From an uncultured Anaerolineae bacterium (GTDB lineage: Bacteria > Chloroflexota > Anaerolineae > Anaerolineales > Villigracilaceae), in assembly GCA_903822545.1 (NCBI GenBank), contig CAIJPN010000012.1, positions 1-60,722 on the forward strand: a stretch of DNA of 60,722 nt, given 5' to 3'. Both the position numbers and the translations under genes were made by a program. Under the pieces are notes generated by a model. That model did not search any database and was not told the DNA's origin. It was given only the letters and a program-made list of their open reading frames with translations. This document shows, piece by piece, positions 8,403 to 16,642 of this stretch (position 1 is its first letter; each line of letters opens with the position of its first letter).

Positions 8403-9479
8403 ATGTCAGAAAAAAAGGTTTACCCCATCCAACCTATCCTGGAAGATCCGGCTGTTAACGAAATTATGATCGATGGGTACGAGCATGTCTACATTGAGCG
8501 CGGCGGTAAGTTGGAAGATATTCCCTCGCCATTTGAGAGCGAATCTCAGCTGTTGGAGATGATTGATGAAGTCCTGGCATCTTGCGGCCTGCGGGCCGAT
8601 GAATCCAACCCGATTGTGGATGCGCGCTTGGCGGATGGTTCACGCTTCAACGTGGTGATGCGCCCAATTGCCATCAACGGGCCGCACGTCACCCTGCGGA
8701 AGATGTTCATCGGTAAACTGGATGAGGATGACCTGATCCGGTTTGGCGCGGTCAGTGAGCCAATGATGCGTTTTTTGCGGGCTTGCATACGCGCGCGCAT
8801 GAATATCCTGGTTTCGGGCGGCACAGCCTCTGGAAAAACCACCGTACTGACCATCCTGGCACGCATGATCCCCGATGATGAGCGTATTGTGCTGCTGCAA
8901 AGTGATGAGGTTATTCTGGATAAGCCGCGCCTGGCGCGCCTGGAAACCCGCCCGGCCAACCTGGATGGCCGCGGGCAGGTTTCGATGCAAGATTTGGTCA
9001 CAAATGCCATGCGGATGCGCCCCGACCGGATTGTGACCACCGAAGTGCATGGAGCGGAAGTGTTGGATTTGATCCAGGGAATGAATAACGGCCACGATGG
9101 CTGCCTGCAATCCATCCACGCGGATAGTGTCTACGATGCTCTTTCGCGGCTGGAACTGATGGTGGGGTATGCAAACCCGGCTTTGCCCACACTGACAGTG
9201 CGCGGGCAAATTGCCTCGGCTTTTGATCTGGTTGTGCAAACCAACCGGTTGAAGGATGGACGCCGCCGGCTGGTCAAGATCAGCGAGGTGACCGGGGTCA
9301 GTGAAGGTGTGGTGACCACGCGCGATATCTTTGAATTCCGCCAGACTGGCCTGGTGGAAAACCGGATTGCTGGCTATTTTTCTGCTACTGGTAATATCCC
9401 CGGCGCTATCAAGGATTTGCAGGATGTGGGGGTTGACCTGCCGCTATCGATTTTTACGCCGTCTGATACCTCCCAATAA
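8403..9479 (+). CDS. TadA/CpaF-type secretion ATPase, orphan
   Basis: 358 aa. Walker A is GGTASGKTT (139-147), and an Asp box/Walker B region reads MRPDRIVTTEVHG, followed by NNGHDGCLQSIHAD, which is typical of CpaF/TadA ATPases of Flp pilus and type IV secretion machines. In the family the Walker B stretch is usually GEVRG; here it is TEVHG. The N-terminal region is shorter than in many CpaF proteins. AAAGGAGAG precedes the ATG. No other tad or pilus genes are near it, so it either serves a machine encoded elsewhere or has another role. A shared terminator lies between it and ftsH. Confidence 0.88.
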   Translation: MSEKKVYPIQPILEDPAVNEIMIDGYEHVYIERGGKLEDIPSPFESESQLLEMIDEVLASCGLRADESNPIVDARLADGSRFNVVMRPIAINGPHVTLRKMFIGKLDEDDLIRFGAVSEPMMRFLRACIRARMNILVSGGTASGKTTVLTILARMIPDDERIVLLQSDEVILDKPRLARLETRPANLDGRGQVSMQDLVTNAMRMRPDRIVTTEVHGAEVLDLIQGMNNGHDGCLQSIHADSVYDALSRLELMVGYANPALPTLTVRGQIASAFDLVVQTNRLKDGRRRLVKISEVTGVSEGVVTTRDIFEFRQTGLVENRIAGYFSATGNIPGAIKDLQDVGVDLPLSIFTPSDTSQ

Positions 9480-9492
9480 ACCAGGTTAAAAA

Positions 9493-9522
9493 AACAGGCT
9501 CCCGTTCAACCGGGAGCCTGTT
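9493..9522. terminator. Bidirectional terminator between the CpaF gene and ftsH
   Basis: Perfect 12-bp stem (9493-9504/9511-9522, AACAGGCTCCCG) with a 6-base loop. An A-tract lies on its left and T-rich sequence on its right. It sits between two converging genes. Confidence 0.85.
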
Positions 9523-9528
9523 GGCTTA

Positions 9529-11394
9529 TTAAGCTACTTGTGGCGTTCCGCTCTTTTTCTCAACGGGTGCCGGGAAGATGGCTTCAAATTCATCGCGGGT
9601 GATGGTTTCCACATCGAGGAGTTTTTGGGCTACTGCATCCAGCTGGTTGCGATATTGCTTGAGAATGTTGCGAGCCAGCACATAGGCTTCATCGACAATT
9701 TTGCGCACTTCATTGTCGATTTGTTCGGCCACTGACTCAGAGTAATCGCGCTGTTCGGAAATTTCGCGTCCCAGGAAGACCAGTTCTTCCTTCTGACCGT
9801 AGACACGCATGCCCAAAGCATCACTCATACCCATGCGCGTGACCATGGCGCGTGCCATGCGGGTTACCTGTTCCAGGTCGCCCGAAGCGCCGGAAGTGAT
9901 GTCATCAAAGGCCAGTTCTTCGGCTGCTCGTCCGCCAAGTGTGCCGGCAAGTTGTGCCATCATCTTTTTGCGGGAAGTCAACATACGGTCTTCTTCAGGG
10001 CGATACATAGTGAAACCGCCATACTGTCCGCGCCCAACGATGGTGATTTTTTGCACCGGGTCGCACTCTGGGATGGCTGTCATCACCACAGCGTGACCGG
10101 CTTCGTGATAGGCGATAATGCGCTTTTCTTCGTCTGAGATCAGGCGGCTCTTGCGTTCCGGGCCCATCACAACGCGTTCGATGGCTTCTTCCAGTTCAGT
10201 CTGCCCAATGGTTTTCTTGTTACGCCGGGCAGCCAGGATGGCGGCCTCGTTAACCATGTTTTCGAGATCGGCACCAGCAAAACCGGGTGTGCCACGCGCC
10301 AATGTGCCGAGATCAACACCCGGGGCGAGCGGTTTGCCCTTGACATGAACTTTCAAGATGGCTTCGCGGCCTTTTACATCGGGGCGATCAAGGGTTACGC
10401 GGCGGTCAAAGCGGCCGGGGCGCAGCAGCGCGGGGTCAAGAATGTCAGGACGGTTGGTGGCCGCCATGATGATGACATTGGTATCGGTGTCGAACCCATC
10501 CATTTCAACCAGCATCTGGTTTAGGGTTTGTTCGCGCTCATCGTGCGAACCGCCCAACCCGGCACCACGTTGGCGTCCAACCGCATCAATTTCGTCTACG
10601 AAGATGATGCAGGGGGAATGACGCTTGGCCTGCTCGAACAGGTCGCGCACACGGCTGGCGCCCACACCCACAAACATTTCCACAAATTCCGAACCAGAAA
10701 TCGAGAAGAAGGGTACACCCGCCTCGCCTGAAACAGCCTTGGCAAGCAAGGTTTTGCCGGTTCCTGGAGGACCAACCAGCAAAACGCCTTTGGGAATACG
10801 CGCCCCAAGCTGGATAAACTTCTGCGGCTCACGCAAGAACTCCACCACTTCTTTGAGTTCTTCTTTGGCTTCTTCCACCCCGGCCACATCCGAGAATGTG
10901 ACGGTAGGATTCTCTCCGCTGAACATGCGCGCGCGGCTTTTGCCAAATGACATCGCAGCGTTATTTGAACCTTGTGCCTGCCGGAAAATCCACCAGAACA
11001 AGCCGGCAATCAGCACAAATGGCAGCACATAGCCCAAAATAGTGGCAATAGTCAACCACGAATTGGGCGGCGACACCTCGATTTTGATCTTATCGGGAGC
11101 CAGTTTATCTGGGCTAACGCCCAAATCCATCAATTGTTGCACCAGCGTGGCCGATTCTTCCTTCTGGGCCGACTGTTCTACATTTTTATCTGCGGTATAG
11201 ATCACCCGTAGACGATTATCTGTATCCACAACAATTCGGTCAACTTTCCCGGCGTTAATATCAGATGCCAGCTGGTTGATGGTTAAAACCTGCGTGCTGG
11301 CAGGCTGCTGGCTCACCTGGAAATACACCATCGCAACAATTGCGATGAAAAGCAACGCATAGATAATATATGACTGGTTACGCGAGTTATTCAC
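9529..11394 (-). CDS. ftsH: ATP-dependent zinc metalloprotease FtsH
   Basis: 621 aa. Membrane-anchored AAA+ protease that extracts and degrades membrane and short-lived cytosolic proteins. Two transmembrane segments (about 10-27 and 113-137) enclose an extracytoplasmic domain. Walker A GPPGTGKT is at 208-215, Walker B IIFVDEID at about 263-270, and the arginine-finger region is at about 325. The zinc motif HEAGH is at 430-434 and the third ligand Asp is in ASGDLEQ. The start is a GTG at 11394 with AGGAGG six bases upstream. It is a single-gene unit with its own TATAAT promoter. All catalytic elements are intact. Confidence 0.97.
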   Translation of the reverse strand: MNNSRNQSYIIYALLFIAIVAMVYFQVSQQPASTQVLTINQLASDINAGKVDRIVVDTDNRLRVIYTADKNVEQSAQKEESATLVQQLMDLGVSPDKLAPDKIKIEVSPPNSWLTIATILGYVLPFVLIAGLFWWIFRQAQGSNNAAMSFGKSRARMFSGENPTVTFSDVAGVEEAKEELKEVVEFLREPQKFIQLGARIPKGVLLVGPPGTGKTLLAKAVSGEAGVPFFSISGSEFVEMFVGVGASRVRDLFEQAKRHSPCIIFVDEIDAVGRQRGAGLGGSHDEREQTLNQMLVEMDGFDTDTNVIIMAATNRPDILDPALLRPGRFDRRVTLDRPDVKGREAILKVHVKGKPLAPGVDLGTLARGTPGFAGADLENMVNEAAILAARRNKKTIGQTELEEAIERVVMGPERKSRLISDEEKRIIAYHEAGHAVVMTAIPECDPVQKITIVGRGQYGGFTMYRPEEDRMLTSRKKMMAQLAGTLGGRAAEELAFDDITSGASGDLEQVTRMARAMVTRMGMSDALGMRVYGQKEELVFLGREISEQRDYSESVAEQIDNEVRKIVDEAYVLARNILKQYRNQLDAVAQKLLDVETITRDEFEAIFPAPVEKKSGTPQVA

Positions 11395-11400
11395 AAAAAG

Positions 11401-11427
11401 CCTCCTAAGTAAACGTAAGTCATTATA
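11401..11427 (-). promoter_or_regulatory. ftsH -10 box and Shine-Dalgarno site
   Basis: On the minus strand a perfect TATAAT (11427-11422) is followed about 15 bases later by AGGAGG (11406-11401). That site lies six bases from the GTG and decides this start. A -35 element is weak (TTGCGA at a 19-bp spacing). Confidence 0.6.
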
Positions 11428-11511
11428 CCAATCGGGTTCGGCGTCCTCGCAATTGCAAAGCTACCTTATTACAATTTTCTAATGAAAAACGGTCAAAAAC
11501 CATCAGATTTC

Positions 11512-12273
11512 TCACTCAATCGTCAAAACCACCGGGCAATGATCCGACCCCACCACAGAATCCAAAATTGACACATCCCTGACGCGCTCCACCAGCTTCT
11601 CAGAAACCAGGAAATAATCAATCCGCCAGCCCACATTACGGGCGCGGGCGTTGCCGATGTAAGTCCACCAGGTATATTGCACCTTCTCCGGGTACAACTT
11701 TCGGAACACATCCACGAACCCATGCTCCAGGAACTTCTCCACCCAGGCGCGTTCCTCGGGTAAAAAGCCCGAAGTGGTTTCATTCTGCTTGGGATTTTTC
11801 AAATCGATTGGCAAATGAGCCGTATTAAAATCACCGGTGATGATGATATTTTCCCCGGCGGCGAGCAGCGCATCGCAAACTTCCAGCAGGCGCGCATAAA
11901 AATTCAGCTTATATTCCACCCGGTCATGTCCGCGCTGCCCGTTGGGAAAATAAATGTTATACAACAGGAAATCTGGATGGCGGCTGCGGATGACTCTCCC
12001 CTCTACATCGAATTCTGCCACCCCCAACCCCAACTGGACTTCAAGTGGGCCGCCCTTATGGAAAGTTGCTACCCCGCTGTAACCAGGGCGCTCCGCCGGG
12101 TTCCAGGTTACAGCATAGCCCGGAAAATCCCGCTGTTCATCGGTCAACTGCTCAGGGCGAGCCTTGATCTCTTGAATGCACATCGCATCTGGGGCTTCGG
12201 CCAACACCCATTCCTTAAAACCTTTCCCCAGCGCTGCTCTAATGCCATTAACGTTCCATGTGCAAATTTTCAT
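11512..12273 (-). CDS. xthA: Exodeoxyribonuclease III (AP endonuclease)
   Basis: 253 aa, normal length for the Xth/ExoA family of base-excision repair nucleases. Diagnostic stretches are TWNVNGIRA at the N-terminus, IQEIKA with the metal-binding Glu, GDFNTAH with the catalytic Asp and Asn, and SDHCPVVL with the catalytic His at the C-terminus. AAAGGATG precedes the ATG at 12273. It is divergent from the response-regulator gene, with only 54 bases between them. Confidence 0.95.
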   Translation of the reverse strand: MKICTWNVNGIRAALGKGFKEWVLAEAPDAMCIQEIKARPEQLTDEQRDFPGYAVTWNPAERPGYSGVATFHKGGPLEVQLGLGVAEFDVEGRVIRSRHPDFLLYNIYFPNGQRGHDRVEYKLNFYARLLEVCDALLAAGENIIITGDFNTAHLPIDLKNPKQNETTSGFLPEERAWVEKFLEHGFVDVFRKLYPEKVQYTWWTYIGNARARNVGWRIDYFLVSEKLVERVRDVSILDSVVGSDHCPVVLTIE

Positions 12274-12327
12274 CGCTACATCCTTTTCATGGTAAACTTA
12301 AAAATACTTATTAAAGGATTTTTCCTT

Positions 12328-12723
12328 ATGAACGATCAAAATACCATTCGCATCCTCTGTATCGAAGATGAGCCCGAAATGATCGACCTGATGAAGCTCA
12401 TTCTGAGCCGTCGCGGGTATGACATTCACGGAGCCACTAGCGGGAAGGAAGGCCTGCGAAAAGTCCGTGAAATCATCCCCAATCTCGTTTTACTTGACCT
12501 GATGATGCCAGACCTGGGCGGTTGGGAAGTATACCAGCAAATGAAAGCCGAGGAACAGACCCGGCACATCCCGGTCATCGTGGTGACTGCTAAAGCCCAG
12601 AGCATCGATAAAGTCCTTGGCCTGCACATCGCCAAAGTCGATGATTACATTGCCAAGCCCTTTAGCCCTAAAGACCTGATCGATAGCGTGGAAAAGGTAC
12701 TCCAACGCGATAAGCGACCTTGA
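12328..12723 (+). CDS. Single-domain response regulator receiver protein
   Basis: 131 aa, consisting of one CheY-like receiver domain. The acidic pair is in CIEDEPE, the phospho-acceptor Asp is in LVLLDLMMPD, the Thr is in IVVTAKA and the Lys is in IAKPFSP. There is no output domain, so it probably acts by protein contact or in a phosphorelay. The ATG at 12328 is chosen because AAAGGA precedes it and because upstream codons would run antisense through xthA. No kinase is adjacent; the nearest orphan kinase in the window is at 44917. Confidence 0.9.
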   Translation: MNDQNTIRILCIEDEPEMIDLMKLILSRRGYDIHGATSGKEGLRKVREIIPNLVLLDLMMPDLGGWEVYQQMKAEEQTRHIPVIVVTAKAQSIDKVLGLHIAKVDDYIAKPFSPKDLIDSVEKVLQRDKRP

Positions 12724-12732
12724 ACCAAGCCA

Positions 12733-12757
12733 GGGCGGCGCGAGTCGCCCTTTTTTT
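12733..12757 (+). terminator. Rho-independent terminator after the receiver gene
   Basis: The stem GGGCG/CGCCC (12733-12737/12746-12750) is followed at once by seven Ts (12751-12757). The next ATG begins directly after the T-tract. Confidence 0.8.
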
Positions 12758-13141
12758 ATGACTATGAAAGACCACCCCATCTCCATCCACAATTCAGACA
12801 ATCCCAAAATTGTGCCCATTCGTGCAAAATGGTGCCAATCTTTCCTGTGCCGCCTGCGCGGATACACCTTCCGCAAAAAACTTGACTTGCGCGAAGGCCT
12901 GCTGTTGGTGGAAAAACGTGACAGCCGCATCGATAGCAGCATCCACATGATGTTTTGTTGGACCGACCTGGCTGTCATCTGGATCAATGCCGACATGACC
13001 GTGGTGGATGTGATCCTTGCCAAAAAGTGGGCTCCGGCCTACTTCCCCGCCAAACCGGCCCAATATACCCTTGAAATCCATCCAGACCGGGTGAACGATT
13101 TTAAACCTGGTGATAAGGTGAAAATTACGCATGAAAGCTAA
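12758..13141 (+). CDS. DUF192-family protein
   Basis: 127 aa. The spacing of conserved features (CRLRGYTFRKKL, GLLLV, then IHMMFCWTDLAVIWINADMT and VVDVILAKKW) is that of the DUF192 family of small beta-barrel proteins of uncertain role, often secreted or next to signalling genes. No signal peptide is seen. The ATG at 12758 touches the preceding T-tract and has no Shine-Dalgarno site; the ATG at 12764 is an equally good start. It overlaps the M23 peptidase gene by 11 bases, so the two are translationally coupled. Confidence 0.75.
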   Translation: MTMKDHPISIHNSDNPKIVPIRAKWCQSFLCRLRGYTFRKKLDLREGLLLVEKRDSRIDSSIHMMFCWTDLAVIWINADMTVVDVILAKKWAPAYFPAKPAQYTLEIHPDRVNDFKPGDKVKITHES

Positions 13142-14552
13142 ATTGCTGGCCTGCATCGTTGCCCTGCTGGTGCTGTTTGCTGCGCCCATTTCTGCACTGG
13201 CCCAAGATACCACGCCCGCTGCCGGTAGCCCGGTTTACATCATCCAACCGGGAGATAGTTTGTGGCTGATCGCCAGTTGGTTCAATGTCAAATATGATGA
13301 TTTGCTGGCCGCCAACAACATCACCGATCCGAATAACATATCTGCCGGAGCCAGGCTGATCATCCCGGGGTTGGATGGTATCAATGGCGTTCTGGATAAA
13401 GATATGATCCAGTTTGGTGATTCTTTTATGAGCGTAATCCGCCGCAACCAAATCCCACAGACCTTTTTACGGAAAATCAACCACATCACCAGCCCATCTG
13501 AATTGTATGCCGGGGTCAGAATCATAGTATTGCAGCCCGAAGGTGGCAAACTATCCAACCGGGTAACGCTGCAAGCTGGAGATACCTTTCTTGAAGCTGC
13601 CATCCGTGAAAACAGTGATGCCTGGACTTTAAAAGAAATGAATGGCCTGTCTGGCACCTGGGAGGCCCTGCCCGGTGATGTATTTTATGCGCCCGGCCCT
13701 GCTGCAACCGAAGATACGCAAAATGGAATGCCATCAGCATTTATTAATGTAGATGTGGAAAACTTACCCTTCATCCAGGGGCGAACGGCCAAAATCACCA
13801 TCCAGACCTTGCCTGGTGTAACCCTGGGTGGATTCCTGGTTGATAAGCCCTTGCACTTTTTCCCACTCGAAGATGGAAAACAGATTGCCCTGCAAGGCAT
13901 TCATGCCATGCTCGATACTGGCGCTTACCCGCTGAGAATCGAAGCTACCCTGCCCGATGGCAGCAAGCAGAGTTACGAACAGCTCGTCCTGGTAACCACC
14001 GGTTACTATCCAGATGACCCGCTGCTGCTGGTTGAACCCGAAACCATCGATCCGCTAACCACTGAGAGCGAACTGGCCCAGATCACAGCCATGACATTAC
14101 CGGCCAACCCCGAAAAATATTGGAGTGGCAAATTCCAATACCCGGCCTATCGCTTCCCTGAAGGGGATTGTTACACATCCCGCTACGGTAACCGCCGCAT
14201 TTACCTGGGCGCAGGCACCGACCAGCGTTACTACTCCTTCCATACCGGGCTGGATTTCTGCGGTGGTTCGGGGTTGCCCATCTATGCGCCTGCCGCCGGG
14301 AAAGTCATCTTTGCCGGGCCGCTTACCATTCGAGGCAACGCTACAGTCATTGATCATGGCTGGGGCATCTACAGCGGCTTTTGGCATCAGTCCGAATTAA
14401 AGGTTCAGGTTGGTCAGCTGGTCGCGCCTGGAGAACTCATTGGCGCGGTGGGTGGTACAGGTCGAGTTACCGGAGCCCATCTTCACTGGGAAATCTGGGT
14501 TAACGGCGTGCAAGTCAACCCCATGGAATGGCTGGAAAACTCATTCCCATAA
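13131..14552 (+). CDS. Secreted LysM / M23 peptidase
   Basis: 473 aa. A signal peptide (about 1-24, ending ALAQ) is followed by one clear LysM (YIIQPGDSLWLIASWFN) and two weaker LysM-like units at about 85-130 and 140-185. These should bind peptidoglycan. A beta-rich middle domain precedes the C-terminal LytM/M23 metallopeptidase, with HTGLDF near 370 and HLHWE near 450 giving the zinc ligands. Likely role: cell-wall cleavage or hydrolase activation outside the membrane. It is coupled to the upstream DUF192 gene. A strong hairpin ends the unit. Confidence 0.9.
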   Translation: MKAKLLACIVALLVLFAAPISALAQDTTPAAGSPVYIIQPGDSLWLIASWFNVKYDDLLAANNITDPNNISAGARLIIPGLDGINGVLDKDMIQFGDSFMSVIRRNQIPQTFLRKINHITSPSELYAGVRIIVLQPEGGKLSNRVTLQAGDTFLEAAIRENSDAWTLKEMNGLSGTWEALPGDVFYAPGPAATEDTQNGMPSAFINVDVENLPFIQGRTAKITIQTLPGVTLGGFLVDKPLHFFPLEDGKQIALQGIHAMLDTGAYPLRIEATLPDGSKQSYEQLVLVTTGYYPDDPLLLVEPETIDPLTTESELAQITAMTLPANPEKYWSGKFQYPAYRFPEGDCYTSRYGNRRIYLGAGTDQRYYSFHTGLDFCGGSGLPIYAPAAGKVIFAGPLTIRGNATVIDHGWGIYSGFWHQSELKVQVGQLVAPGELIGAVGGTGRVTGAHLHWEIWVNGVQVNPMEWLENSFP

Positions 14553-14554
14553 AA

Positions 14555-14600
14555 TAAACCAAAAGTCGGGACAAAAGTGATTGTCCCGACTTTTGGTTTA
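14555..14600. terminator. Perfect 20-bp terminator hairpin
   Basis: Arms 14555-14574 and 14581-14600 are exactly complementary with a 6-base loop. The stem has an A-rich 5' end, a GTCGGGAC core and a T-rich 3' end, so it should terminate the M23 transcript. An in-frame TTG in its right arm could be mistaken for the start of the next gene. Confidence 0.85.
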
Positions 14601-14637
14601 TGCTACACTAACAAAGATGCATACTCTGGAGGAGCAC

Positions 14638-15129
14638 ATGAATGAAATAATTACATTCCTTAAACAAGCCGATATTTTCTACCAGTTTACCCAAACCCAA
14701 CTGGAACTGGTTGCCAACCTGTGCCAGGAAAGAGTTTACGGGACAGGCGATGTCATATTTGAGGAAAATAGTTCGTATAAGGAACTTTACATCATCGTTC
14801 AGGGTGATGTTGACATCCTTGTTAATCCTGGCCTGGTAGCCGCGAGCGTAAAAGGGGATCAAAAAGCATCCATCGTCACCATGCGTCGTGGGCAATCCTT
14901 TGGGGAAATTGCTCTTGTAGATGAGGGGTTGCGCTCTGCTACAGCCCAGGCGAAGTCAAAGGAAACCAGGCTCCTGGTGATCCCACGCGACAAACTGATC
15001 ATGCTGTGCGAAACCTACCCACAGCTTGGGTACCGTTTAATGTACAACCTCGCCGCTGACCTGGCGATGAAAATCCGAAACACCGATCTGCGCATCCGCG
15101 AGAAATTACTCTACGGGAATCAGAAATAG
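14638..15129 (+). CDS. Stand-alone cyclic-nucleotide-binding domain protein
   Basis: 163 aa, a single cNMP-binding domain of the CAP/PKA type. The phosphate-binding cassette region reads FGEIALVDEGLRSATA, retaining Glu and an Arg three residues before the A-T pair, so it could bind cAMP or cGMP. There is no helix-turn-helix or enzyme domain, and the C-terminal helix (IRNTDLRIREKLL) may mediate dimerisation. The ATG at 14638 has GGAGGAG upstream and lies outside the preceding terminator. It appears monocistronic. A second such protein is at 44242. Confidence 0.85.
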   Translation: MNEIITFLKQADIFYQFTQTQLELVANLCQERVYGTGDVIFEENSSYKELYIIVQGDVDILVNPGLVAASVKGDQKASIVTMRRGQSFGEIALVDEGLRSATAQAKSKETRLLVIPRDKLIMLCETYPQLGYRLMYNLAADLAMKIRNTDLRIREKLLYGNQK

Positions 15130-15162
15130 CATAAAAAAACCATTAATGGCTAAGAATTGGTC

Positions 15163-15191
15163 TTGACCATAAAAATAAATCCCATTAGGAT
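15163..15191 (+). promoter_or_regulatory. Putative promoter of the liv operon
   Basis: TTGACC (15163-15168), a 17-bp spacer and TAGGAT (15186-15191). It leaves a leader of about 100 bases before the ATG at 15301. In that leader ATCTC and GAGAT flank and partly include the GGAGGA ribosome site (about 15281-15297), so the site could be masked. Confidence 0.5.
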
Positions 15192-15300
15192 TACATTCTA
15201 GTTAAATTGGGCATGAGGAAATACACGCCGGACCTTCTCTGTCCAATTTATTCGTATCAATTCCGGGAAACCGGAAAACCATCTCTACGGAGGAGATAGC

Positions 15301-16539
15301 ATGAAACGTTTGTTTGTTGTTCTTTCCCTGTTGGTAGCAGCCAGTATGTTGCTGGCCGCCTGCGGCCCCAGCACCCCGCCCTTTGAGTGCAAAGATGCTC
15401 TTGGCTGTGTCGATATCGCCCCCGGCGCCCCGATTCGTGTCGCCTACGCGATGGTTGTAGAAGGCCCCGATGCCTCACTCGGCATCGACTCCAAACGTGG
15501 TGTTGAAATCGCCATTGATGACAAGAAAGAACTCTTGGGCCATAGCATCGAGCTCGTTGGCGAAAACACCGGCTGTAATGCTGAAGGTGGCCAGGCTGCC
15601 GCGACCAAGCTTGCTGCTGACAAGAGCATTGTTGCCATCGTCGGCACCTCCTGCTCCAGCGAAGCCCGCGCCGGAGCACCGATTTTGAGCGATGCCGGCC
15701 TGACCCTGGTCTCGGCCTCCAATACCGCTCCCGACCTGACCGATCCTGCCAAGCATGTTGCTGGCTATGCCCGCACCGCCCACAACGACAAAGTCCAGGG
15801 CGCAGTGGCTGCTGAATTCGCCTATGCTTCTGGTGTTCGCAAGGCTGCCACCATCCATGATGGCTCCTTGTATGCCGATCAGCTCCAGCAGGTTTTCGCC
15901 AATCGTTTCAAGGAACTTGGTGGCGAGATCGTTTACCAGGCTGCGATTGCCCCAACCGACACTGATATGCGCCCTGTGCTGACCGAAATTGCTGCTGCTG
16001 GCCCCGAAATGATCTACTACCCGATCTTCGTTGCCGCTGGTGGTTTTGTCACCGCTCAGGTTCGTGAAGTTTCCGGCCTCGAAAACGTCAAAACCATGGG
16101 CGCCGATGGCATCTTCTCGCCCGATTTCATCAAAGCCGCTGGCGAAAACGTCAAGGGTATGTACCTTTCCAGCCCCGACTTCTCAGCCTTTGGCGCTGGC
16201 TATACTGACTTCCTCAAGAAGCACGAAACCAAATACGGTGAAAAACCGCTGTCCGCCTTCCATGCCCATGCTTACGATGCGGCATCCATCATCTTTGCTG
16301 CCATCGAAAAAGTGGCTGTGAAGGATGCTGATGGCACCCTGCACATCGGCCGTCAGGCTCTGCGCGATGCCATCTTCGCCACCAAAGAGTTTTCTGGTCT
16401 CACCGGCAAGTTGACCTGCAGCGCCACTGGTGACTGCGCTGACCCCAAGATCGCTGTTTACGAAGTCGTGAACCCCGATCCGGCCACCTGGAACCCCGGT
16501 GCGGCTGCCGACTCCAACCCCAAGAAAGTCTACCCCTAA
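15301..16539 (+). CDS. Branched-chain amino-acid ABC transporter, substrate-binding lipoprotein
   Basis: 412 aa. A lipoprotein signal peptide ends in the lipobox LLAAC (Cys21), so the protein is membrane-anchored outside the cell. The rest is a type I periplasmic-binding fold of the LivJ/LivK class (VGTSCSSEARAGAPILSDAGLTLVS, split around the hinge). Four Cys residues near the N-terminal part and in LTCSATGDCAD could form disulfides. A GGAGGAG site precedes the ATG. It is the first gene of the five-gene liv cluster and is separated from livH by a hairpin. Ligand specificity (Leu/Ile/Val or another amino acid or amide) cannot be read from sequence. Confidence 0.93.
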   Translation: MKRLFVVLSLLVAASMLLAACGPSTPPFECKDALGCVDIAPGAPIRVAYAMVVEGPDASLGIDSKRGVEIAIDDKKELLGHSIELVGENTGCNAEGGQAAATKLAADKSIVAIVGTSCSSEARAGAPILSDAGLTLVSASNTAPDLTDPAKHVAGYARTAHNDKVQGAVAAEFAYASGVRKAATIHDGSLYADQLQQVFANRFKELGGEIVYQAAIAPTDTDMRPVLTEIAAAGPEMIYYPIFVAAGGFVTAQVREVSGLENVKTMGADGIFSPDFIKAAGENVKGMYLSSPDFSAFGAGYTDFLKKHETKYGEKPLSAFHAHAYDAASIIFAAIEKVAVKDADGTLHIGRQALRDAIFATKEFSGLTGKLTCSATGDCADPKIAVYEVVNPDPATWNPGAAADSNPKKVYP

Positions 16540-16579
16540 ACCGGGTATTGCATAAACACCCGATTAAAATAGTGTAACG

Positions 16580-16614
16580 CTTACAGGGGCGAGTTCAGAC
16601 CTCGCCCCTGTAAG
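16580..16614 (+). promoter_or_regulatory. Intercistronic hairpin between the binding protein and livH
   Basis: Perfect 14-bp stem (16580-16593/16601-16614) with a 7-base loop and no following T-tract. Such a structure could protect the 3' end of the highly needed binding-protein mRNA, or partly stop read-through, lowering permease levels. Confidence 0.6.
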
Positions 16615-16642
16615 GTTAATACCTGAAAAGCAGGAGACAGAA

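Noticed and set aside
11815-12723. A 302-residue frame ending in the receiver domain
   Set aside because: The upstream half is antisense to xthA and has no family. The receiver start at 12328 has a ribosome site.
14581-15129. A TTG start for the cyclic-nucleotide-binding gene
   Set aside because: The TTG lies in the right arm of the preceding terminator. The ATG at 14638 has GGAGGAG.
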